From NCBI RefSeq assembly GCF_001723175.1, contig NC_064650.1:806001-870000 (forward strand): DNA of 64,000 nt, given 5' to 3'. The DNA comes from Penicillium oxalicum. Lineage: Eukaryota; Ascomycota; Eurotiomycetes; Eurotiales; Aspergillaceae. The notes below the pieces were generated by a model. The model saw only the letters and a list, made by a program, of their open reading frames with translations. It did not search any database and was not told where the DNA came from. Positions 11,298 to 23,288 of this stretch are shown here, in pieces. A program made the translations under genes and the position numbers. Positions within the stretch are counted from its first letter, which is position 1. The number at the start of each line of letters is the position of its first letter.

Positions 11298-12287
11298 TCA
11301 CCTCTTCGGTCGAGTACGAATTGTACCAGGCCTCGTACAGGCAACCTGGTTTCGCTCGTCGTCCTCCTGGAACAATTCCCGGAACAAGCCGCGCGACACA
11401 GCCTGCTCGAATTCCGCGTCCGTCATGGCGTCGAGCTGACTCACTGGCATTGGATCAGGAGACTCGGGCTCACCATAGATCTGAAATCCCTTTGGAACCG
11501 ACCGACCATTGATCCGGCGGGGAGGAAGCTCGACTCGGTCGTTGGCAACAGGCTCTAAGTCCTCATCTTCATCTTTTGGCTCGGGTGGGGTCGCGGGCGG
11601 GCTTCGTAGGATGGAGGTCTTGACCACAGCCTGGGCTTGATCCTCACGCCAGTCCGCAATGAGAATCCGGGCCCTTTCAGAGGCAGACAGGCCGGTCTCT
11701 CCAGGGCTGCAGAGGGGTTGCATCACCACCGCACTGAGGGCGTCGGCCACGTCGTCGAAGCTGCACTGATGCCGTATGGCAAAGTCGATAATAGGAAAGC
11801 CGTGCACGATGACTGTTGCCATATTCTCGAAGAAGGCATCAGAGAATGGACAGTTGGCTTGGACGGGGCGCGCCGTATTCGAAGACTTGGTGGGGGGATT
11901 GACTTTGGTCTTCTTGAATGGCGGCTCAAGGGAGGTGGTGGGCTCCACACGTTCCTTGCGCTTGGTGGCTTTGGCATTCAAAGGCTCGTTGGAAGCAATG
12001 ACCTTGGCCCTTTTGGCTGGTGGCTGAGGGGTAGACGCAAGATCATTGGGTCCCTTTCGCTTTGTGCCTTTGGCCTTTGGGGAAGCTGACGCGGAGGAAC
12101 TGGTGTTGCTGGAGGCTTTGGTGGCGGTCTTGTCGGAGGGTTTGCTAGAAGCTTTCGTAGAGACCTTGCTGGGGGTCTTGTCGGAGGTGTTGTTGGGGGT
12201 CTTGCTGGTGGCGTTGCTTGAGGCCTCATTGGAAGTAGTGTTTGAAGCCTTGCTAGAGGTCTTCTTCGAAGTCATGTTGGGAGACAT
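11298..12287 (-). CDS. Hypothetical protein with Ser/Thr/Lys-rich repetitive N-terminus
   Basis: A single open frame of 329 codons from an ATG at 12287. The first 70 residues are almost only Ser, Thr, Lys, Asn, Ala and Pro, in loose repeats (TSSKASNTTSNEASS, SKTPNNTSDKTPSK, SSKPSDKTATKASS). Basic motifs resembling nuclear localisation signals follow (KGTKRKG, PAKRAKV, ATKRKER, FKKTKV). Residues from about 145 look folded: FPIIDFAIRHQCSFDDVADAL, then LSASERARILIADWRED. A Pro-rich acidic linker and a short C-terminal part (MTDAEFEQAVSRGLFRELF) complete it. I do not recognise the family. Composition and signals suggest a nuclear, DNA- or chromatin-associated protein, but that is inference. The end is uncertain: a small 3' intron cannot be excluded. 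Confidence 0.6.
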   Translation of the reverse strand: MSPNMTSKKTSSKASNTTSNEASSNATSKTPNNTSDKTPSKVSTKASSKPSDKTATKASSNTSSSASASPKAKGTKRKGPNDLASTPQPPAKRAKVIASNEPLNAKATKRKERVEPTTSLEPPFKKTKVNPPTKSSNTARPVQANCPFSDAFFENMATVIVHGFPIIDFAIRHQCSFDDVADALSAVVMQPLCSPGETGLSASERARILIADWREDQAQAVVKTSILRSPPATPPEPKDEDEDLEPVANDRVELPPRRINGRSVPKGFQIYGEPESPDPMPVSQLDAMTDAEFEQAVSRGLFRELFQEDDERNQVACTRPGTIRTRPKR

Positions 12288-15158
12288 TTTGGATCGATAA
12301 GCAAATGTGAAGTGAGTTAAAGTGAAGTGAGGTTAAAGAGAGGCAAAATCAGGTGGATGTGATGAGTTGTGTTATGATTTTTGGTAAGATCAAAGCTCGG
12401 TAGTCGAAGTAAGCTGGTATCAAACCGTGATCGACCAGAGGTAATCAGCTCAGTATTTATAGCTGTCTCGGTCTGCAAGTGAGGTGACGCGAGACACGCT
12501 CGCCGTTCAGGCATTCATTGGAAAACGTTTGCTTCATGATCAAAGTTTAGAAAGACACGGACTGGCCTGCAGTCATCGGCAGGCAATGATCCATCAGGAA
12601 TTACCAGAACCGGCAATAGAGGTAGATTGACCTGCCTGTATCTCCCAGTATCATCACCCCCTCCGCGAGCATGATCTAGGCAACGGTGGATAGATTGAGA
12701 CTATTTTTGGCAGAAACATCTAGTCATTGAACAATGGGTGGTTCTTTTTTTTCATGTGTCTCTGTGAGAAGGCACTAAGAATGGATGAGAATGTATGGAA
12801 AATGGCGAGACATCAACTGGCCGCTATGTAGAACAATATCAATAGACCGGCTTTTTCTCCGATGCAACATCCCGAATCGAGTAGGCTTTTGCTTCTTTCC
12901 TTCACTCAAGTCTATGTTATGAGTATTCTAGTGCTTTCTATTTGCACATTCAGAACCGAACCAATCGACAAGTCTCATAGTCATTGATGCTCTCCAGCTG
13001 GTATTAGAGTCTGGCTTTCAGTCTGTCAGTCTTTCAATCGGGAGTCTCAGGATGAGCTGTGAATTAGCCAGACCTCAAATGACTCGGTTTAAGAAGCCCT
13101 TTCTTTTGGGTCACGAGTGTTAATCTTGAAATCTACGGCAAATGTAAAGAGATGATTGTTGTGCAAGTCCTATTCTGGTTTGGACCATGGACTGGTTTTA
13201 AAAGTGCAGATTCTAGCAATGAACATTTCAAGCCACACAACCCGCAAGGTGTGAGAAACTGCAATATTTTATGTGCGAGGATCCTCTATTATTATAATAT
13301 GGCCAAAATATCCTATGACTAGACCGGACTGTTCATTGATGTATAAGGAACCCTTAATCTTAGAGTAACCCTTTATCTCTCCTATCGCCCTACCTGAGAG
13401 TATCAAAATGAGCAATTTTAGCTTCATGAAAGGAAGAATCCTGTTTGTTGCGACTATTGAAATCAGTGAACCGCACGAGTCGATCCTATTAGAGTCTCAT
13501 GCGGTGCTCGTAGTAATGTAGAGAAAGATGCAGGGATCAAAGAGCGCTCTACTTACACTGGTATTCCCCAGTAGAGGAGGCCTAGTAGGTTACCATCTTG
13601 GACGCTTGTCACAAAAATTTCCGCGTATCGATGTAGCTGTCAGGACTGGATCCTACTCCTTTCAACGCGTAGTCTTGTGAAATCATCATATCGACATAAG
13701 ATACATGGTATAGTGGCTCTAGTTTGTACCACATATCTACAATGACTCAGTACTAAAATAGTTGACGCCCGTCACAGTCGCTAGGCCTAAATGATGCCAG
13801 TATATCAGATGGTAGCTGTCACATCAAATAATTGATGGATGAAAGCTCCTATTCGCGTGGGCTGACAACTCCTATCGCCTCCTAGCACGCGCGGTCTCCG
13901 TGCCCAACGGGCGGAGAAAGTCCATCTTCTTTTTCTCCACTTGGCATGGATGCAATGTGGGTCTCCAAAACGTCATCGCTCTCTGTGAGTGTATCAGTCC
14001 TATCCGGAGAATTAGAGTGTTGGCTGTCACACAACATCAATACAATAGATGAGTAGATGACAAGAATGTTCTGATTCAGTCTAGATACCATCAAAGCCAT
14101 GGCCTGGTTTCCGACCTGTGTTTTGGTATACCCCGCAACAATATTGTGGTCCAGTGTCTGAAGAGTCTAGACACGTGCTTTCTGTCCGGTGAGGCGGTTC
14201 CTTGACTACTTATCGTTATCATCGGACCTACCAACTCGACCTTCACATACCAACGATTGCTCCTAAGTCCCACAACTAAGCAATGATTTCGATGCCCCTC
14301 GATCAGCTTCATTCTCCTCCGTAATTGAGGAGTGTCCTGACTCGCCAGTCTTGAGCGACGATGCGATTGCATGTATTGACCGGCACTCAGGCCAGTGACT
14401 CCTGGCGTGGCTTCCAGCCAGCGACCAGCCCTCCTCCACTTTTCCACGGTCTGATCGTCATCGGCAGGATGTGGGAGCCACTAGGAGACCCGGTGGAGAA
14501 TCACCTTTGCGTAGGTGGTTCAAGATCAATAATTAATTGTCGACCACAACAGGCGTGATGGCCAGGTCAATGCAGTGCAAAGTTGCACTCTGAGAATCGA
14601 GTGGTCCTCCTCTCGAGACTGGTCATGATGATTGCACCGAACCCCCCAAGGAAGTGTGTTATTGGCAAGCAGCTAGTCAGGCTGACTCAGGAATTACGGT
14701 TCCCGCTCTGTCGATCCCACAACCCCCAATGATGTCGTTGAGAGAGGAATTAAGAAGGTTCAGTCCTGGAATTCATAGTCTGATCCCATCGACATGGATG
14801 ATTAGTGATCCCCGTGAGATACCGTCGGCTCCGTCCTCGACTCACGTTCCATGGTTCCATTCTAGTTTTTCATGTGCCACCCGAATTAAAACTTTTGCTT
14901 TTCTTTTTTTGGACCGTTTCCCCCCTCGGAAGTCAGGAACTCGCTGGTTTGAGTGTCGGGTGGTAATCTTCTCGCCTCCGTCTCACCATCCTGGACAAGC
15001 CGCAACTGGAGGGTGAAGTCGGAGCAAAAAAGGCTGGATCGGGGTGACCCCAACACGGATAACGGAAGGATTCCAGAAGCGCAGGCTTGCGACTTTCGAC
15101 ATCTCTCACTTAACATTCACTTGGTCGGTTGCTTGTTCTCTCCCCGTCTCTCCTTTCG
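12288..15158. other. Long gene-poor stretch
   Basis: About 2.9 kb without a convincing gene. The region 12520-13880 is AT-rich, with no open frame over 60 codons and no terminal repeats. Short frames at 13882-14100 and 14091-14447 (-) and 14654-15016 (+) have no recognisable domain. The last few hundred bases, with pyrimidine-rich patches near 14880 and 15130, should be the promoter and 5' UTR of the DUF2985 gene. Confidence 0.4.
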
Positions 15159-17455
15159 ATGGATCCTATCGAGCCTGCGGAGGGCTCAACGGGACCGGCT
15201 CGTGTTTCCGATCAGCCACCGTCGACCGACGCCTCATCATCCCAACGACCTGCACAGGCAACCGCGCGCCCTCGCGCCCTCTCAAATCGCTCCCGCCGAC
15301 CGAGCATTCGCCTCAACCGCTTGCCATCCATTCCCTCCTTAGATACATCGCTGTTCGACCCTCAAGCCGGGACTGTCCCGCTCGCCCGTCAAGTCTCCAT
15401 CAAGTCGCCCGTCGAAGAAGAGGATGAATCCGGCACCACCGGTCGACGACGAAGCAATTCAGAGCCGCGACCCCCAACGTGGAACTTTCCCTCGCAAAAT
15501 GGGGCGACACGAGGATCGACGCCGATGGGCTTCATCACCGAAGAATCGATGCCCCATGATCCGCGGTCGGGCATGAACCTGGCCCCTCCTGCGGACACCT
15601 CTGGCCCCGACGAACTTCAACCACCACCGCAAGTCATCCATCGCGTTCCATCACGCAATCCACTTCGACGCGCCAGTTTGGCCACTTTGAATCGATTCAG
15701 CCGCAACCGCGCGTCCACCGTGGGCGCAGCACCCGCACCATTCGGGGCTGCCAGTCAACAACAACAACCACCACCCACTCAGGCGCCGGGCGGTGGTGAG
15801 TATGGGTCGCATGTGGTCGATGTTTTGGATGTCATCGGTAGGTCACTCGCTATGCGAAAAGGAAGAAGAAGGCTATGGTAGTGGAGGAGGGGAATAAGAA
15901 TTCAGAGCTAATACGTGACTGGTCTCCATCAGATCCCGAGGTCTCGGCTTTGTCAACTCTCACCAATGTACAGAACTCTCTGTTCATTCCCAATCTCGGT
16001 GGCTTCATCAACCGCATGCCCACCTATCAGATATCGCGAGCGCCTCCTTCCGATGAGGAGCAAGGAACGGCGTCTGCAGATGAGGCGGAGTCGGTCAGAG
16101 AAGGACAGAACCTGGACCGGCCAAGGCTAGACCAGTTACAACCATTCTCCAGTATGTCCTCCGTGGTGGAAGGACCTCGATATGCCGTTCTACCAGATGG
16201 CCATGAGCTCGAAGGGTGGACTCGAGAGGATTTTGCCGAGTTGAATGACCACGTCCGACACATGCTGCATTCTCGTCGTTCCAAGTTCAAGCGATCGATG
16301 AAGGGATTTGGACAATACGTGCGACGGCGTCAGTATTCCGTAATGACTTGATCGCAGCCAAAGAAACACGACTGACTGTGCTTTATCTAGCTTTGGGATT
16401 CCTTGTCACCCTCTATGCAACACTCATCACGCTGTTCGGTCTTGCTTGGGTACTGTTCTTGATCGGTATGTGAATTGACTGAAAATTCCTTTGGGGCCCC
16501 GATCACCTCCCGCTAATCCTGAGATCTAGGCTGGATCAACGTCGGCGGAAAACAACTCTACGTCATCAATGTCATCGACAACGTTCTGGTTGCTCTGTTT
16601 GCCATCATGGGTGATGGTCTGGCTCCGTTCCGGGCCGTCGACACGTACCACATGATCTACATTGCACACTATACGATGCTGACCTGGAAGATTCGGGAGA
16701 AGCGAAAACTTCCCGATCTCAAAGACAAGAACGACCTTCCCGCTCTGCAAGAGAAGGATGTTGAGACGGAGGCCGAGGCCGATGCTGACACGGGGGCGAA
16801 TGATGCTAACAAGGAGGATGAGTACGAGTATACGGTGCTGGATGCCCGCCAACAAGAGCGGCTCATGCATCATCAGGCCAAATTCGCCAAGTCGCATACA
16901 TTCTACAAGCCTCACGAGACGGTCACACATCACGCCTTCCCTCTACGCATCCTCATCGCCATCGTCGTTCTTCTTGACTGCCACTCCCTGCTGCAGATGG
17001 CCCTGGGCGCATGTACCTGGAGTATGGAGACCCCCGGCGAGCGCCCTTTCGCATTGACCACCGTCATTCTGTGCTGCTCCATCACGTGCAATATTAGCGG
17101 GGGTGTTCTCATCATGATTGGTGATCGGCGCACGCGCAAGAAGGACGTGGTCGAACGTCTGTTCCGCCAGGAGTTGACAGAGGAGGCAATGAAGAAGATG
17201 GAGAAGCGGAAAGTGAAAGAGGAGGAAGAGCGGAAGAGCATTCAAATCGAGCGAGACACGCGAAAAAGCTTACAACTCCCCGAGGAGCGTAAAAGCATGC
17301 AACTCCCAGGCCAAGGGCGTAAAAGTCTGCAATCGAACCGCTATTGGTACAGTGACCCCCCGGTTGAACAGAACGAGCAGTCCAGCCAGGGGATCACTCA
17401 TCATGAACCTACCAGTCCTGTCGAAGAGCGCCCAGACCCTTTTAGCAAGGCTTGA
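15159..17455 (+). CDS. DUF2985 integral membrane protein
   Basis: Four exons: 15159..15837, 15933..16328, 16391..16465 and 16530..17455, giving 691 residues. The first 230 residues are a disordered Ser/Pro/Arg-rich cytosolic leader. The conserved core starts near FGQYVRRPLGFLVTLYATL, whose first membrane span is split by the 64-nt third intron. WINVGGKQLYVINVIDN and MGDGLAPFRAVDTYHMIYI follow, which I associate with fungal DUF2985. Two more hydrophobic spans lie near LRILIAIVVLLDCHSLL and TTVILCCSITCNISGGV. The C-terminus is charged, probably coiled coil, and carries four RKS-[hydrophobic]-Q motifs. Function is unknown; the family is fungal and multi-spanning. All three introns keep frame with good donors (GTAGGT, GTCAGT, GTATGT). 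Confidence 0.8.
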
Positions 17456-17870
17456 TGCTCGCATCGTTGCATTTCAGGGTTGCTCTGTTGGAATTGCTCT
17501 TTTTTTTCTTCTCCATCCAACCTTCTGACGGGCATGATTTTTTTTCCTCTCCAAACATTTGTCTGGAGTTTGTTTAATACTTCCCGCGTCTCGCTAGCTG
17601 CACATGATACCAGCCTGTCTTGCTTTGGCACGTTTTGATCCTTCTGGCTTAATTTTCCTTTTCGTGTTTTGCTCTCCTCCAGATATTCCTGTGCATATTG
17701 GCGAGTCATCTTTGTTGCCTGTTGCTTTCATCATAGCTTCTCCCCATTGGTGTTGCTATCAACCCGTTCAATAGCTACTCAGGTTAGCCTTGAATACTTA
17801 AAATACGAGACGATCTTGCTAAATGTGAGCTACATGAAGATGACTTGATTACCACTCGATTGTCCCTCTT

Positions 17871-17878
17871 CTCTCTCT

Positions 17879-17926
<48 letters not shown>

Positions 17927-17932
17927 GCTTTA
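17871..17932. repeat. (CT)n microsatellite
   Basis: A nearly pure CT dinucleotide tract with two small interruptions, in the 3' flank of the DUF2985 gene. Confidence 0.95.
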
Positions 17933-20403
17933 ATGTTTATGCGGCTTCAATGCCGTTAGTTGAGGGATGGCTGGAGTCTAGAGCGGATGTACACATATTT
18001 TGGACGTCCCGTGCTGGTGACCAGTGACGACATCAAACATTTCCATAATTCCACCACCTGACCTGCACCGACTACCTCATACATGTCCAGTGGAATACCT
18101 TTTGATCTCATCTATCTTAGTTTACATTGAGGTAATGCATTGAGGCCCATATTTTTAGTTCTGACTGGAAGTATTGGGCAAAAGGCACTACCTCTTATTG
18201 AAGCTTTGAATCTGGAAGATGTCGAGCGCAGCCGGGAAGGTACAGTCGACTCGGGCGGGTATATATCGTATGTTTTCCAGCAACGTGACCTTTCTCACCA
18301 GCCATGAGGTATGGATAGGTACGTGCTTCTCGGTCACTCCAGATGGACCAGGTATATACAAATTGTTCTACATGTGCTTTTATATATTGTTGGGTTATTC
18401 GGTAATGGATTCAATTAGGGGGAAAACGCATTTCGATCGTATTCCATATTCCATGATCATGTCCACCGGCAGTCCAAAATGCGGACGTCAAGTGGACCAT
18501 TGACCGAGGAGGATCCATATCTCCAGGAAAGAATGGAAAATTTTGTGATGGATTGTTGCGAGCATCAATGATGGATGAGCAGTTGAAAACACCGGAATAT
18601 CTGACTCTAGAGATGAAGACCCAATTGAAACATACCTCTTCCTCTATTCATCCCACCGTTCAAGTTGAATGCCCTCTGATACTACATGAGGTATGCGGAA
18701 ATGGGCATGGAAAACAGTTGACGCCTGGGAATTTCTACTGACTTGGAGGTACAAACGATCGTCGTGATTGATGTTGATTACGGCGCAAGCTCATCGAGAA
18801 AACAAAAACCTCACGAACCGGGCAAACTTGTTGAATTGATGTTGAGAACACTGTTCAAGCACCGACGCATTCCCACTGCTATCAGCTCGACCAAAAAACA
18901 AAAACAAAAACAACATATCGAGATTAGATGGCTCACCTGAGACTCTACATGGCCCAAGAATCGCGCCCCCAGAGAGATCCCCTGCAGATTGACAGCCACA
19001 GTAACACACTACAGAAAATGCATGCATCATCACCCATCTGCACCGAGAAGCCCATACATGGCCCTGACGTCTATTTGCTGACAATTCACAGTGCATCGAG
19101 TCCCGCTGAAAGGACACCAGACGCGATCAGTCCATCTTGCAAAGTCCGTTACTCTCTAAACGGGCGCGGGCGCTGTTGATCTCAAGCACAGGGGGAATAG
19201 TCCTTCCCCCTGCGGCGTGCATTTCCCTTCCCTTCCCTCCCCCGGCCGTCACCATGGAATTGCGATCACTTGCAGCTCAATCTGACCTGTCTCAAGGCAC
19301 GGACGAGACCAAATTCTGAAAGAACCTGTATTGAGAGTGGCCCTCGGAGATGTGATCCATGATCAGATCTATTGGAGAGTCGGTGAAATGTGCCATGGCC
19401 CCAAACAACGATTGCGATGTGTGGCCAAGGTCTTTTTCTCGAATACCTGGGTCCTTGTGAAGTGGACCGAATGGGCTTGTTGTGATCTTGCTTTTTTTTC
19501 TCCCTCCCCTCCCCTCCTCTCCTTTTTGTCGATCAAAACATTTCGCCTAGCTATGCAAAAGGGATTCAACGAAGACGCTTCCAAGGTGTGGGTGGATAGG
19601 CTGATCGACAGGGGCGCATGAACCCGCATGCTCCATGCTGAAGCTCGGGCCGAGTCAAGCCTCTTCGCAGGTTCGAAGCCATGGCGACGGCTGGGATCGT
19701 AAAAGAGTCCATGCTGCACGGTAGAAAACGAGGTGTGGAACTTGGTGCTGAGGCCACGCCCAGGTGGTCTCGACTCCACTAGGTGTTGGGAGTCGTTCGG
19801 TTATTCTTGGCTTCAACTATGCTGGAGAGGGTTTGGTCTCGGGCTAGAACCCATGCGATCTAGATGGATACAGGATGCGGCTCAAGAATCGCAACTCGGC
19901 GTATTGTTTACATAATTCCTCTATTGCGGAGTGAATGACTACCACAGGCTAGGATGCTGGTATAGATCAATCAAGATTTAGTGATAGGTGCGGCAGTCGT
20001 TGGTTCTTACTACCGAGACACAAATCACGAGAGATATACCCCCGAGGGTATCACGCAGGGAGATGGAGCTTGCACATCGCTGCCAACCCAATGCATAGAC
20101 AAATACTAGATGCTTACCTTATTTACCAAGCCAATATAGATTAGATCGGCAGGACGGCGTTTTGGCGCAAAGCTCTGCAACGGATCCGGAGGTAAGTTTT
20201 GATCTTGCCTTGCAGTTTGACTGGATGCATGAGTGGGACACTCGACGCAGCAGTCCAGGTGCAGGGCCGATAGTCCAAATGTCTCGGATACCACGAAGAC
20301 GTTGGAATGCAGGGCCCTGGACGCGCTGTCAGTGGACATGCACCGGACTTGCTCCGGAAATTGACTCTCTCAATCTCTTGGACGATCGAAATGATTCCCT
20401 CCT

Positions 20404-20418
20404 CCCCCCCCCCCCCCC
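20404..20418. repeat. Homopolymer run of 15 C
   Basis: Uninterrupted C tract in the hydrophobin upstream region, about 310 bases before the ATG; its length is prone to sequencing error. Confidence 0.9.
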
Positions 20419-20730
20419 CTTTGGACACACCGGCCTTGGAAGAGCTTATCCTCGTTCCGCCCTTGCATCAGACATTCCAATGCGCGGAAATTAAGGAAAT
20501 TGTAGACTTTTTCTTTTTGGGATTCAACACCATGAGGGGGATCAACAAACAGACCGAAGACCAACCACCCTGAGAGATCTTGGGAGGATAAAAGGCAGGC
20601 TTTGGACCGCGGGAATTCAGTTCTTCATCACAGATCATTCTCTTCTTCTCTCCATCACTTTCCATTCTCTCAAAACCAAACCATTCCAATCTTTTAAAGA
20701 ATAATCTTTAATCTCAACTCTTTATTCAAA

Positions 20731-21263
20731 ATGCAGTTCACCACCAGCTCCATCTTCCTCGGCCTCGCTGCCCTCGCTGTCGCTCTCCCTGCCGACCAGT
20801 CCACCAGCGCCAACGGCCTCCGCGCCCAGAAGGACAGCGATGTCCGCTGGCACGTGCCCACCAGCATGACCATCCAGGAGGCTCAGGCCAAGTGCGGTGA
20901 CCAGGCCCAGCTCTCCTGCTGCAACAAGGCCACCTACGCCGGTGACACCACCGATGTCAACTCCGGCATTGGCGGTGGTCTGCTTTCCAACCTGATCGGC
21001 TCTGGCTCCGGTGCCGAGGGTATTGGTGCCTTCGAGCAGTGCTCCAAGCTGGACCTCCAGATCCCCATCATCGGTATCCCCATCCAGGACCTGGTCAACC
21101 AGAAGTGCAAGCAGAACATTGCCTGCTGCGCCAACAGCCCTAGTACTGCCGTACGTCTTTCTCCATCTCTCATATGCTCTGCGTCGATACTAACTTCTCT
21201 CCATAGAGCAACGACCTTGTCGGTGCCGCTCTGCCTTGCATTGCCCTCGGCTCTATTCTGTAA
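20731..21263 (+). CDS. rodA: Class I hydrophobin, RodA type
   Basis: Two exons, 20731..21150 and 21207..21263, giving 158 residues. The 56-nt intron has donor GTACGT, branch-like TACTAAC and acceptor CATAG. A signal peptide of about 19 residues ([12 protein letters not shown]) comes first. The mature part has the eight cysteines in class I order: [19 protein letters not shown], then [25 protein letters not shown] and finally [10 protein letters not shown] in exon 2. The match to remembered A. fumigatus RodA is strong across all Cys loops. RodA-type proteins assemble into the hydrophobic rodlet layer of conidia and help spore dispersal and surface masking. Codon use is strongly biased to C-ending codons, as in highly expressed fungal genes. 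The symbol means RodA-like; with several hydrophobins per genome the exact paralogue is uncertain. Confidence 0.93.
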
Positions 21264-21808
21264 ACAGTTTGTGTTTGCGTCCGCATGGGGTTTCTTGGTC
21301 TCGGGGCTATTCTGTGCTCCCACATCTTGTTTTTCCTTCGTGCTTTCTTCTGCAAAGATGGTTCCCTCATTGATCCTGTGTCAGCGAGCCTGTATCTATC
21401 GCCTTAATCTGTGACTCTGTCAGAATCTTAAAATTCCTTCTGATATCAAAATGCTTCTTGCCTGTCATCTGTAGGCACTAGTGCTGGTCCTGTAGGACAG
21501 GTGGATTGGTCATCCTTGTGTGAGGATGAATAGCAGTCAAGGTGGAAACCGTTCAGATGAGTATACCTTGATCGCATCAGCTCAGGCCCGGCAGAGTCCG
21601 ATTTCCCCCTCGGTTGCTCGGCGCTTACCTTCTATCATGTTTCCCTCCACTCGATATACATTGAAAGTGACAGGGTCACGAGTTGAAAAGCGTTCGATTT
21701 TGAGGAATTTCCATTGTATTTCTCTGGGGTTTCTTTGTCTTTCTAGTGGAGCAATTGAGAGTTTGCCTCGCCTCGTCCCTAACGGAGACTAGGAGCCGAG
21801 GGTCCAAT
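21264..21808. other. Convergent 3' region between hydrophobin and thioredoxin genes
   Basis: 545 bases that should hold both 3' UTRs. T-rich directly after the hydrophobin stop. The short open frames show nothing recognisable. Confidence 0.4.
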
Positions 21809-22436
21809 CTACTGCTTCTGCAGCCAGTCGTCAATCGACTTGAGGTCTGCACCCCGAACCCGATGCACCTCTTGTCCATCTTTCATCATCACAAAGGTGG
21901 GCATCGCAGTGATGTTGAACTGCTGCGCCGTGCTACGCATCTGGTCGACATCCACCTGAAGGAAGCGAACATTCTCGTACTTTCCACTAAACTCTCCAAT
22001 CTTGGGGGCAACGGCCTTGCAAGGTCCACACCAGGTGGCGTAGAAGTCAACAAGCACAGGGCCGGACGAAACGAGGGCCTTGAAGATGACCTCGCTGTGC
22101 GCACGGGACCTTGTCAGCCATCCATCGTGCCCAGGGATCTTTCAATATGGGGCTTGTCACTCCCTCACTAAGGGCCGCTTACTTGTCAATGTTGGACACC
22201 TTTCCGTGAGACATGATGGGCGTTGACGGAGCGCTTCGGGCTTGATAGATGCGGAAAGCTAGTCGCATGTGACAAAACGTTAACCAGATGAGCCTCCACG
22301 CAGACAAAAGGGTACTCTTCTCGTGCCATGAAACTTTATTGGCTTGTCCACGACGAAGTATGTGCACGCAAAGAGACTCACACTACGACTTACCGATGAA
22401 TAGCGCAGCGAGGATCAGCAGAGTCGAGAGCTCCAT
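21809..22436 (-). CDS. Thioredoxin with a spliced N-terminal hydrophobic extension
   Basis: The core is exon 22094..21809 plus part of exon 22258..22183. It contains VDFYATWCGPCKAVAPK with the CGPC active site, FLQVDVDQ and the cis-Pro motif AMPTFVMMKDGQ. A standard cytosolic start would be the ATG at 22214 (MSHGKVSNIDN), like the Asp f 28 type thioredoxins. A further upstream exon, 22436..22394, splices in frame (donor GTAAGT, acceptor CTAG). It adds MELSTLLILAALFIAFRIYQARSAP-type sequence, a short hydrophobic segment followed by basic residues. The full model is 134 residues (109 from the inner ATG). Thioredoxin reduces protein disulfides using thioredoxin reductase and NADPH. The long form could be membrane-anchored or organelle-targeted; which start is used cannot be decided here. 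Confidence 0.87.
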
Positions 22437-23288
22437 TCTGGGTTGCGTCGGGGAGGGGGATGTGGGCGGATGTGTGGAGTCCAACGAGGCGCCGTGCACG
22501 TGATGACGAGGGGAGATGAACTATACGATTTCAGGGCAACGACGACCACATGCAGCTTGACGTTGGAATCACCCCGATCCGCGCACGACTGTGGCCTTGG
22601 TGGGAAAGGCCGCGCGCCTACCCTCATTGTGAGTGACTAGGAATGCATTTATTAAACCAACAAGGGGAAAAAAAACAGATCTTCGAGTCTACCGCCCCAA
22701 TGGCTGGATGAGCGCTAGAATGCGCTCCTGCAATGGACGCGGCATTGCGAAGCTATCAACTTCAAGATTGAAATAGAAAGGATTGCGGCTACCCCCTCCG
22801 GGTTACGTCAAGTTCTCTCTCCTTATTAGCTTGGAGGGGCCATCAGAAAGTTGATAGTGAGACGAAAAATGACTCAAAGTGCAACTTGGGAGTTCGAAGG
22901 CTTCCTTACGAGGGTGCAGATAGGTCAGCTCATGCGTCAACCAAGATTTCCAACTTCCACTCGTTTCTAATTTCATCAGCAGATAGCCGATCCAAACCGA
23001 GCATTTGGAAATCAAGTGCAAAAAGCGGGGGGACCAGGAAACCATTCGGAGACAAAGTGCAACTCTAGTGATCGACCGAGTCGATACTGAGGCTCGATTG
23101 GCCCGCCGTGAAGGGTTAGCATTCTTGGTGATGAATCGGATATGCGCGGCTTTTCTGGCATGTAGAACGATCTTCAAAGGTGGACGAGCTTCAAAAAGCG
23201 CGGTTAGTACCTATCGGAGATGAATTTTGCTTAATTCAACACCATTCACCCTATTCCGCTGCTCATTAAGAACCTCGTCTTCTTGAGA
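22437..23288. promoter_or_regulatory. Divergent upstream region of the thioredoxin and MFS transporter genes
   Basis: About 850 bases between two outward-facing starts. The frame at 22803-23177 (-) begins only at TTG and shows no family features. I see no clear palindromic operator or repeat. Confidence 0.4.

Larger units (their letters stand above)
17456..20730. other. Long gene-poor stretch upstream of the hydrophobin gene
   Basis: About 3.3 kb between the DUF2985 gene and the hydrophobin gene, both on the plus strand. It holds a CT microsatellite at 17871-17932, a run of 15 C at 20404-20418, and only short open frames without convincing homology. The last 150 bases look like a strong promoter: a TATA-like GATAAAAG near 20587 and a pyrimidine-rich, A/T-rich leader directly before the hydrophobin ATG. 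Confidence 0.4.

Noticed and set aside
18219..18503. A 94-codon frame with faint resemblance to cytochrome bc1 subunit 9 (Qcr9)
   Set aside because: A few residues at each end line up, but the central membrane helix with its aromatic/acidic motif is missing in all frames. The similarity is too weak to call a gene or pseudogene.
19660..19685. GGTTCGAAGCC resembling a tRNA B box
   Set aside because: No A box or foldable cloverleaf is found upstream at the needed distance.
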